From Schistosoma haematobium (lineage: Eukaryota > Platyhelminthes > Trematoda > Strigeidida > Schistosomatidae), in assembly GCF_000699445.3 (NCBI RefSeq), contig NC_067198.1, forward strand, positions 2,237,301 to 2,301,300: a stretch of 64,000 nucleotides of DNA. Reading direction: 5' to 3'. Positions 37,301 to 49,300 of this stretch are shown piece by piece. The first letter of the stretch is position 1, and each line of letters opens with the position of its first letter. A program made the translations under genes and the position numbers. The notes beneath the pieces are model-generated. The model was not told where the DNA came from. It ran no database searches and saw only the letters and a program-made list of their open reading frames with translations.

Positions 37301-40300
37301 GACGCCTGTTCGACTGCCTGACGAAGAGCTGTTTGCATCAACACCATCTCAAATGCCTGCTTATCACACAGGTCTCGACACTTGCAGAGCTCCTCAGACA
37401 GCTCACGGTTCCGGTCGCACAGTCTGCTCATCTCACTTACCGAATCCCAATCTTGTCCTCTCTGCATCGACGTCACTTCATGAGACTCTTGTAGTCGCAC
37501 AAAGCTATCAAGCATAACAGTAGACTCCAAGTGTTCTGGCCATGTCATTGTCTCACACTCACGGTCCACGTGTTCAACCACACCATGGGACAACCCTGTT
37601 GTGACGGCATCTAAACACTCCTGCACTCGTTGTTCGTGCTCTCTGCACCAATCTCCATAGTCGGAACGCAGACCTCTTATATGGTCAACCACAAACGCCA
37701 ACAGTGCTTTCGTCTTGGTCACATCATTCTCCAAGTCAGTAATCACAGTCATATAACTCTCTAGACGACGCTTCAGCGACTCACACTCACAGATCAGGGC
37801 ATTGTTCATTGACTCACATTCTTTCAGTTTCTCAGTGACTGCCTCCAGCTCGAACGATTGTGTATCCAGTGCACGCTGCAAATCCTCTCGCAACCCGTCT
37901 GATGTGCAACGGTCAGTCGACGAGCCTTCGTGTGCATAGTCGATGTCTTGCACTGGTGACGTGGATCGACCAACTGTTTCGCACAGGCGATGTGAAACCC
38001 GTTCGTACTCACTCATTCTGTTCGCCATTTCGGCGCGGTCAGCATTCGCCTCAGCATGTGCTGCACGCAATTCTCTCACCTGCTTCAACAAGAAACCCAG
38101 TGATCCTCTGACCTCATCCATCTCCATGCACACATCGTCCAACAGTGTCACGCGCTCTGAAATCTTACTTCGTAACAAGTCTACCTCTGTCATCAGCTCT
38201 TTGTTGTGCTTCGACAGTGCATCAGCTTCGTCCGTCACTTTCATCGACCGGTCAGGCACACGAGAACTAAGAGGCATCACATCCACTGGCTTATCTTCAC
38301 ACATCATAACGCCTTCCAGCTCACGCAGACGCACACTCAACTCTGTCTTGGCATTCTCAAGTTCGCAGATTCTGCTCATGGCCTCCTTCAATCGCGCTCT
38401 TAGGCTGTCTGTATTTAACAGGGCAAGTTCGGGATCGTCATTGTCTTGTTCACTCGGCGGTTTCGTCCAACTCTGAGTGGCGTGAATGGGCAAGACCACT
38501 TCCTCGTTCGAAACGCCCTCAACACACAAGTCCGTAGTTTGTCTGTCCATTCGATCAGGCACAATGCCTGACACTGAGTCGCTTGCAACAGTCTCCACCA
38601 GCTGCATGTCAGGAACTCCGGCAAACACGTCTGCCTCCACTCTGTCTGTGTCATCAACCTCTGCCAACTCACGGACAACCACATCGGGCGCCTTTCTCAC
38701 AGTCTCACAAGGAATCCACCAAGTTGTCTCGTTCACCATCATACGTGACTCCGGTTCCTGCACTTCGGTCTGTTTCATGCTCAACTCGAGCTGTGAACGC
38801 TCCAGAGCCGCCAACGTCGCCGCATTTTCCTCACGCAGATGGGCAACCTCGAGCTGCAACGTCGACACCAGGTCAAAAACTTCGTCGTCAATCTCCGTCT
38901 GCACACACTCCTCCTCCACAGCAGCAGCAGCAGCAACGTTCGGTCCACGACACTCCACGCACATCGTCGACACCTCTTCCTTGCTCTCCAACACATCCAT
39001 ATTTGCACGCATTATGTCCAAATCACGTCGTTCTGCCTCTACAGTCTCCCTCAACTCATTCACTTCGTCTCGTAAATGACGCTTCTCCTCTCTCAGATCC
39101 GCCACTTCACTCTCCTTCACAGTCAACAAACGCCGGACATCCATCAACGAAGCATCACTCTCCTCCACCGATCTAGACAGCTTCACTATCTGTTCATAAC
39201 AAGACGTCAACTCTTCGCGCAGTTGACCAACCACATTCGACTCATCTTCACACAAACTTGAACTCACTAGCTTCTCTCTCGTCATCTCCACTGGACTCCT
39301 GGTCGACTGATCTACGGTCGACTGATCGGTAAATCCTGAAGTTGACAATGTGTCAGTTGCCAACCAAGACACGCTGTCTGTCGCTTGAGTCTCCACACTC
39401 ACAAGTCTAGTCGGAGAACCAACCGACACACTGGGCTTGTGCTCGTCGTGTATGCATTCTGAGGAGTAGTCGCTCCAACCGTCAACAACCATGCAATTCG
39501 ACTCGTCGTCCTCTGCATCTTTACCAACGCCCACGCTCACAGTCTCTCTCGTATCACTAGTGAACCCTGATGACAAAGCTATATCACGTTCAATCATACG
39601 ATCTAGCACGTCAGTTCCCATGTCACTTCTGCACACTGTTTTTGCCAACCTGGCGTCCACATCGTCTGCCATATCCAACCTACTACGCAGTTCCAACAAC
39701 TCTTTCATGGCTGTGTCGCGTTCTCTCACAATTTCGTTTACGCGCGACTCCCAGTCTCGACTGGCTATCGCCAACACTGTGTTGCAATGCTCTTCCATCG
39801 ATGTCTCAAGCCGACACACTTGATCCCGTAGTGCAGAACACTCGTCACGAGAAGCAGACAGTTGACTCTCCAGATCTGACATTGCGCAAACCTTCTCATG
39901 TCTATAGGCCTCCAGTTCCTCTCGGGCAGTTGACGCCTGTTCGACTGCCTGACGAAGAGCTGTTTGCATCAACACCATCTCAAATGCCTGCTTATCACAC
40001 AGGTCTCGACACTTGCAGAGCTCCTCAGACAGCTCACGGTTCCGGTCGCACAGTCTGCTCATCTCACTTACCGAATCCCAATCTTGTCCTCTCTGCATCG
40101 ACGTCACTTCATGAGACTCTTGTAGTCGCACAAAGCTATCAAGCATAACAGTAGACTCCAAGTGTTCTGGCCATGTCATTGTCTCACACTCACGGTCCAC
40201 GTGTTCAACCACACCATGGGACAACCCTGTTGTGACGGCATCTAAACACTCCTGCACTCGTTGTTCGTGCTCTCTGCACCAATCTCCATAGTCGGAACGC

Positions 40301-43300
40301 AGACCTCTTATATGGTCAACCACAAACGCCAACAGTGCTTTCGTCTTGGTCACATCATTCTCCAAGTCAGTAATCACAGTCATATAACTCTCTAGACGAC
40401 GCTTCAGCGACTCACACTCACAGATCAGGGCATTGTTCATTGACTCACATTCTTTCAGTTTCTCAGTGACTGCCTCCAGCTCGAACGATTGTGTATCCAG
40501 TGCACGCTGCAAATCCTCTCGCAACCCGTCTGATGTGCAACGGTCAGTCGACGAGCCTTCGTGTGCATAGTCGATGTCTTGCACTGGTGACGTGGATCGA
40601 CCAACTGTTTCGCACAGGCGATGTGAAACCCGTTCGTACTCACTCATTCTGTTCGCCATTTCGGCGCGGTCAGCATTCGCCTCAGCATGTGCTGCACGCA
40701 ATTCTCTCACCTGCTTCAACAAGAAACCCAGTGATCCTCTGACCTCATCCATCTCCATGCACACATCGTCCAACAGTGTCACGCGCTCTGAAATCTTACT
40801 TCGTAACAAGTCTACCTCTGTCATCAGCTCTTTGTTGTGCTTCGACAGTGCATCAGCTTCGTCCGTCACTTTCATCGACCGGTCAGGCACACGAGAACTA
40901 AGAGGCATCACATCCACTGGCTTATCTTCACACATCATAACGCCTTCCAGCTCACGCAGACGCACACTCAACTCTGTCTTGGCATTCTCAAGTTCGCAGA
41001 TTCTGCTCATGGCCTCCTTCAATCGCGCTCTTAGGCTGTCTGTATTTAACAGGGCAAGTTCGGGATCGTCATTGTCTTGTTCACTCGGCGGTTTCGTCCA
41101 ACTCTGAGTGGCGTGAATGGGCAAGACCACTTCCTCGTTCGAAACGCCCTCAACACACAAGTCCGTAGTTTGTCTGTCCATTCGATCAGGCACAATGCCT
41201 GACACTGAGTCGCTTGCAACAGTCTCCACCAGCTGCATGTCAGGAACTCCGGCAAACACGTCTGCCTCCACTCTGTCTGTGTCATCAACCTCTGCCAACT
41301 CACGGACAACCACATCGGGCGCCTTTCTCACAGTCTCACAAGGAATCCACCAAGTTGTCTCGTTCACCATCATACGTGACTCCGGTTCCTGCACTTCGGT
41401 CTGTTTCATGCTCAACTCGAGCTGTGAACGCTCCAGAGCCGCCAACGTCGCCGCATTTTCCTCACGCAGATGGGCAACCTCGAGCTGCAACGTCGACACC
41501 AGGTCAAAAACTTCGTCGTCAATCTCCGTCTGCACACACTCCTCCTCCACAGCAGCAGCAGCAGCAACGTTCGGTCCACGACACTCCACGCACATCGTCG
41601 ACACCTCTTCCTTGCTCTCCAACACATCCATATTTGCACGCATTATGTCCAAATCACGTCGTTCTGCCTCTACAGTCTCCCTCAACTCATTCACTTCGTC
41701 TCGTAAATGACGCTTCTCCTCTCTCAGATCCGCCACTTCACTCTCCTTCACAGTCAACAAACGCCGGACATCCATCAACGAAGCATCACTCTCCTCCACC
41801 GATCTAGACAGCTTCACTATCTGTTCATAACAAGACGTCAACTCTTCGCGCAGTTGACCAACCACATTCGACTCATCTTCACACAAACTTGAACTCACTA
41901 GCTTCTCTCTCGTCATCTCCACTGGACTCCTGGTCGACTGATCTACGGTCGACTGATCGGTAAATCCTGAAGTTGACAATGTGTCAGTTGCCAACCAAGA
42001 CACGCTGTCTGTCGCTTGAGTCTCCACACTCACAAGTCTAGTCGGAGAACCAACCGACACACTGGGCTTGTGCTCGTCGTGTATGCATTCTGAGGAGTAG
42101 TCGCTCCAACCGTCAACAACCATGCAATTCGACTCGTCGTCCTCTGCATCTTTACCAACGCCCACGCTCACAGTCTCTCTCGTATCACTAGTGAACCCTG
42201 ATGACAAAGCTATATCACGTTCAATCATACGATCTAGCACGTCAGTTCCCATGTCACTTCTGCACACTGTTTTTGCCAACCTGGCGTCCACATCGTCTGC
42301 CATATCCAACCTACTACGCAGTTCCAACAACTCTTTCATGGCTGTGTCGCGTTCTCTCACAATTTCGTTTACGCGCGACTCCCAGTCTCGACTGGCTATC
42401 GCCAACACTGTGTTGCAATGCTCTTCCATCGATGTCTCAAGCCGACACACTTGATCCCGTAGTGCAGAACACTCGTCACGAGAAGCAGACAGTTGACTCT
42501 CCAGATCTGACATTGCGCAAACCTTCTCATGTCTATAGGCCTCCAGTTCCTCTCGGGCAGTTGACGCCTGTTCGACTGCCTGACGAAGAGCTGTTTGCAT
42601 CAACACCATCTCAAATGCCTGCTTATCACACAGGTCTCGACACTTGCAGAGCTCCTCAGACAGCTCACGGTTCCGGTCGCACAGTCTGCTCATCTCACTT
42701 ACCGAATCCCAATCTTGTCCTCTCTGCATCGACGTCACTTCATGAGACTCTTGTAGTCGCACAAAGCTATCAAGCATAACAGTAGACTCCAAGTGTTCTG
42801 GCCATGTCATTGTCTCACACTCACGGTCCACGTGTTCAACCACACCATGGGACAACCCTGTTGTGACGGCATCTAAACACTCCTGCACTCGTTGTTCGTG
42901 CTCTCTGCACCAATCTCCATAGTCGGAACGCAGACCTCTTATATGGTCAACCACAAACGCCAACAGTGCTTTCGTCTTGGTCACATCATTCTCCAAGTCA
43001 GTAATCACAGTCATATAACTCTCTAGACGACGCTTCAGCGACTCACACTCACAGATCAGGGCATTGTTCATTGACTCACATTCTTTCAGTTTCTCAGTGA
43101 CTGCCTCCAGCTCGAACGATTGTGTATCCAGTGCACGCTGCAAATCCTCTCGCAACCCGTCTGATGTGCAACGGTCAGTCGACGAGCCTTCGTGTGCATA
43201 GTCGATGTCTTGCACTGGTGACGTGGATCGACCAACTGTTTCGCACAGGCGATGTGAAACCCGTTCGTACTCACTCATTCTGTTCGCCATTTCGGCGCGG

Positions 43301-46300
43301 TCAGCATTCGCCTCAGCATGTGCTGCACGCAATTCTCTCACCTGCTTCAACAAGAAACCCAGTGATCCTCTGACCTCATCCATCTCCATGCACACATCGT
43401 CCAACAGTGTCACGTGCTCTGAAATCTTACTTCGTAACAAGTCTACCTCTGTCATCAGCTCTTTGTTGTGCTTCGACAGTGCATCAGCTTCGTCCGTCAC
43501 TTTCATCGACCGGTCAGGCACACGAGAACTAAGAGGCATCACATCCACTGGCTTATCTTCACACATCATAACGCCTTCCAGCTCACGCAGACGCACACTC
43601 AACTCTGTCTTGGCATTCTCAAGTTCGCAGATTCTGCTCATGGCCTCCTTCAATCGCGCTCTTAGGCTGTCTGTATTTAACAGGGCAAGTTCGGGATCGT
43701 CATTGTCTTGTTCACTCGGCGGTTTCGTCCAACTCTGAGTGGCGTGAATGGGCAAGACCACTTCCTCGTTCGAAACGCCCTCAACACACAAGTCCGTAGT
43801 TTGTCTGTCCATTCGATCAGGCACAATGCCTGACACTGAGTCGCTTGCAACAGTCTCCACCAGCTGCATGTCAGGAACTCCGGCAAACACGTCTGCCTCC
43901 ACTCTGTCTGTGTCATCAACCTCTGCCAACTCACGGACAACCACATCGGGCGCCTTTCTCACAGTCTCACAAGGAATCCACCAAGTTGTCTCGTTCACCA
44001 TCATACGTGACTCCGGTTCCTGCACTTCGGTCTGTTTCATGCTCAACTCGAGCTGTGAACGCTCCAGAGCCGCCAACGTCGCCGCATTTTCCTCACGCAG
44101 ATGGGCAACCTCGAGCTGCAACGTCGACACCAGGTCAAAAACTTCGTCGTCAATCTCCGTCTGCACACACTCCTCCTCCACAGCAGCAGCAGCAGCAACG
44201 TTCGGTCCACGACACTCCACGCACATCGTCGACACCTCTTCCTTGCTCTCCAACACATCCATATTTGCACGCATTATGTCCAAATCACGTCGTTCTGCCT
44301 CTACAGTCTCCCTCAACTCATTCACTTCGTCTCGTAAATGACGCTTCTCCTCTCTCAGATCCGCCACTTCACTCTCCTTCACAGTCAACAAACGCCGGAC
44401 ATCCATCAACGAAGCATCACTCTCCTCCACCGATCTAGACAGCTTCACTATCTGTTCATAACAAGACGTCAACTCTTCGCGCAGTTGACCAACCACATTC
44501 GACTCATCTTCACACAAACTTGAACTCACTAGCTTCTCTCTCGTCATCTCCACTGGACTCCTGGTCGACTGATCTACGGTCGACTGATCGGTAAATCCTG
44601 AAGTTGACAATGTGTCAGTTGCCAACCAAGACACGCTGTCTGTCGCTTGAGTCTCCACACTCACAAGTCTAGTCGGAGAACCAACCGACACACTGGGCTT
44701 GTGCTCGTCGTGTATGCATTCTGAGGAGTAGTCGCTCCAACCGTCAACAACCATGCAATTCGACTCGTCGTCCTCTGCATCTTTACCAACGCCCACGCTC
44801 ACAGTCTCTCTCGTATCACTAGTGAACCCTGATGACAAAGCTATATCACGTTCAATCATACGATCTAGCACGTCAGTTCCCATGTCACTTCTGCACACTG
44901 TTTTTGCCAACCTGGCGTCCACATCGTCTGCCATATCCAACCTACTACGCAGTTCCAACAACTCTTTCATGGCTGTGTCGCGTTCTCTCACAATTTCGTT
45001 TACGCGCGACTCCCAGTCTCGACTGGCTATCGCCAACACTGTGTTGCAATGCTCTTCCATCGATGTCTCAAGCCGACACACTTGATCCCGTAGTGCAGAA
45101 CACTCGTCACGAGAAGCAGACAGTTGACTCTCCAGATCTGACATTGCGCAAACCTTCTCATGTCTATAGGCCTCCAGTTCCTCTCGGGCAGTTGACGCCT
45201 GTTCGACTGCCTGACGAAGAGCTGTTTGCATCAACACCATCTCAAATGCCTGCTTATCACACAGGTCTCGACACTTGCAGAGCTCCTCAGACAGCTCACG
45301 GTTCCGGTCGCACAGTCTGCTCATCTCACTTACCGAATCCCAATCTTGTCCTCTCTGCATCGACGTCACTTCATGAGACTCTTGTAGTCGCACAAAGCTA
45401 TCAAGCATAACAGTAGACTCCAAGTGTTCTGGCCATGTCATTGTCTCACACTCACGGTCCACGTGTTCAACCACACCATGGGACAACCCTGTTGTGACGG
45501 CATCTAAACACTCCTGCACTCGTTGTTCGTGCTCTCTGCACCAATCTCCATAGTCGGAACGCAGACCTCTTATATGGTCAACCACAAACGCCAACAGTGC
45601 TTTCGTCTTGGTCACATCATTCTCCAAGTCAGTAATCACAGTCATATAACTCTCTAGACGACGCTTCAGCGACTCACACTCACAGATCAGGGCATTGTTC
45701 ATTGACTCACATTCTTTCAGTTTCTCAGTGACTGCCTCCAGCTCGAACGATTGTGTATCCAGTGCACGCTGCAAATCCTCTCGCAACCCGTCTGATGTGC
45801 AACGGTCAGTCGACGAGCCTTCGTGTGCATAGTCGATGTCTTGCACTGGTGACGTGGATCGACCAACTGTTTCGCACAGGCGATGTGAAACCCGTTCGTA
45901 CTCACTCATTCTGTTCGCCATTTCGGCGCGGTCAGCATTCGCCTCAGCATGTGCTGCACGCAATTCTCTCACCTGCTTCAACAAGAAACCCAGTGATCCT
46001 CTGACCTCATCCATCTCCATGCACACATCGTCCAACAGTGTCACGCGCTCTGAAATCTTACTTCGTAACAAGTCTACCTCTGTCATCAGCTCTTTGTTGT
46101 GCTTCGACAGTGCATCAGCTTCGTCCGTCACTTTCATCGACCGGTCAGGCACACGAGAACTAAGAGGCATCACATCCATTGGCTTATCTTCACACATCAT
46201 AACGCCTTCCAGCTCACGCAGACGCACACTCAACTCTGTCTTGGCATTCTCAAGTTCGCAGATTCTGCTCATGGCCTCCTTCAATCGCGCTCTTAGGCTG

Positions 46301-49300
46301 TCTGTATTTAACAGGGCAAGTTCGGGATCGTCATTGTCTTGTTCACTCGGCGGTTTCGTCCAACTCTGAGTGGCGTGAATGGGCAAGACCACTTCCTCGT
46401 TCGAAACGCCCTCAACACACAAGTCCGTAGTTTGTCTGTCCATTCGATCAGGCACAATGCCTGACACTGAGTCGCTTGCAACAGTCTCCACCAGCTGCAT
46501 GTCAGGAACTCCGGCAAACACGTCTGCCTCCACTCTGTCTGTGTCATCAACCTCTGCCAACTCACGGACAACCACATCGGGCGCCTTTCTCACAGTCTCA
46601 CAAGGAATCCACCAAGTTGTCTCGTTCACCATCATACGTGACTCCGGTTCCTGCACTTCGGTCTGTTTCATGCTCAACTCGAGCTGTGAACGCTCCAGAG
46701 CCGCCAACGTCGCCGCATTTTCCTCACGCAGATGGGCAACCTCGAGCTGCAACGTCGACACCAGGTCAAAAACTTCGTCGTCAATCTCCGTCTGCACACA
46801 TTCCTCCTCCACAGCAGCAGCAGCAGCAGCAGCAACGTTCGGTCCACGACACTCCACGCACATCGTCGACACCTCTTCCTTGCTCTCCAACACATCCATA
46901 TTTGCACGCATTATGTCCAAATCACGTCGTTCTGCCTCTACAGTCTCCCTCAACTCATTCACTTCGTCTCGTAAATGACGCTTCTCCTCTCTCAGATCCG
47001 CCACTTCACTCTCCTTCACAGTCAACAAACGCCGGACATCCATCAACGAAGCATCACTCTCCTCCACCGATCTAGACAGCTTCACTATCTGTTCATAACA
47101 AGACGTCAACTCTTCGCGCAGTTGACCAACCACATTCGACTCATCTTCACACAAACTTGAACTCACTAGCTTCTCTCTCGTCATCTCCACTGGACTCCTG
47201 GTCGACTGATCTACGGTCGACTGATCGGTAAATCCTGAAGTTGACAATGTGTCAGTTGCCAACCAAGACACGCTGTCTGTCGCTTGAGTCTCCACACTCA
47301 CAAGTCTAGTCGGAGAACCAACCGACACACTAGGCTTGTGCTCGTCGTGTATGCATTCTGAGGAGTAGTCGCTCCAACCGTCAACAACCATGCAATTCGA
47401 CTCGTCGTCCTCTGCATCTTTACCAACGCCCACGCTCACAGTCTCTCTCGTATCACTAGTGAACCCTGATGACAAAGCTATATCACGTTCAATCATACGA
47501 TCTAGCACGTCAGTTCCCATGTCACTTCTGCACACTGTTTTTGCCAACCTGGCGTCCACATCGTCTGCCATATCCAACCTACTACGCAGTTCCAACAACT
47601 CTTTCATGGCTGTGTCGCGTTCTCTCACAATTTCGTTTACGCGCGACTCCCAGTCTCGACTGGCTATCGCCAACACTGTGTTGCAATGCTCTTCCATCGA
47701 TGTCTCAAGCCGACACACTTGATCCCGTAGTGCAGAACACTCGTCACGAGAAGCAGACAGTTGACTCTCCAGATCTGACATTGCGCAAACCTTCTCATGT
47801 CTATAGGCCTCCAGTTCCTCTCGGGCAGGTGACGCCTGTTCGACTGCCTGACGAAGAGCTGTTTGCATCAACACCATCTCAAATGCCTGCTTATCACACA
47901 GGTCTCGACACTTGCAGAGCTCCTCAGACAGCTCACGGTTCCGGTCGCACAGTCTGCTCATCTCACTTACCGAATCCCAATCTTGTCCTCTCTGCATCGA
48001 CGTCACTTCATGAGACTCTTGTAGTCGCACAAAGCTATCAAGCATAACAGTAGACTCCAAGTGTTCTGGCCATGTCATTGTCTCACACTCACGGTCCACG
48101 TGTTCAACCACACCATGGGACAACCCTGTTGTGACGGCATCTAAACACTCCTGCACTCGTTGTTCGTGCTCTCTGCACCAATCTCCATAGTCGGAACGCA
48201 GACCTCTTATATGGTCAACCACAAACGCCAACAGTGCTTTCGTCTTGGTCACATCATTCTCCAAGTCAGTAATCACAGTCATATAACTCTCTAGACGACG
48301 CTTCAGCGACTCACACTCACAGATCAGGGCATTGTTCATTGACTCACATTCTTTCAGTTTCTCAGTGACTGCCTCCAGCTCGAACGATTGTGTATCCAGT
48401 GCACGCTGCAAATCCTCTCGCAACCCGTCTGATGTGCAACGGTCAGTCGACGAGCCTTCGTGTGCATAGTCGATGTCTTGCACTGGTGACGTGGATCGAC
48501 CAACTGTTTCGCACAGGCGATGTGAAACCCGTTCGTACTCACTCATTCTGTTCGCCATTTCGGCGCGGTCAGCATTCGCCTCAGCATGTGCTGCACGCAA
48601 TTCTCTCACCTGCTTCAACAGGAGGCTAAGCGATCGTGTGTCGTCATTAGTGTGTGTGTTATTATTTCTTGAAATTATTCTGAATTGTGTATTTGTACTT
48701 TTTGTTGATTTTTTTATAGTTTTTTCATTGGCGTTATCCCGTTTTGACGCATCGGTCGGTTGATATTGCTGTTGTGAAAATTCGTTTTCTAATTTTTGAT
48801 CGCACTCTATAATAATATCGTTTTGGTTTCTTTTAATGATGATTTCATCTTCTTTCTTGCTTTTCAGATTTTCTCCTTGGAATTTTTCCAGATGATTTCT
48901 CGTTTCTTCGTTAATTGTTATACTTGTTTCTTCTGAGTACCCTGTAACACTATATGCTTTTGTGTTCGAAGACCACTCCATATGCTTGTCTGTGTTGTTT
49001 ACGCAGTCTTTCACAAGCCTTTCTGATTTTATACTATATGGTTCGACGGTTTCTAGTTCTTTACTTGATAAACTGCGCGACATTACGGGAATATCTGATG
49101 CTGATTCAGCGTATGTCATACTGCAGGGTTGTCTAGGTGGTGGTAGTATCAAAGAACTGATGAACATTTTTTCGTCTTTAATATCCGGAGGCATTCTCCA
49201 AATGTGCGAAATTTTATCTTGTGAGAAGTCATCATACGAAACTATGGTAACTTCTTCACAGTGACAAGCATGTGATTCACTGGCATCAATCCGGTTTTGT

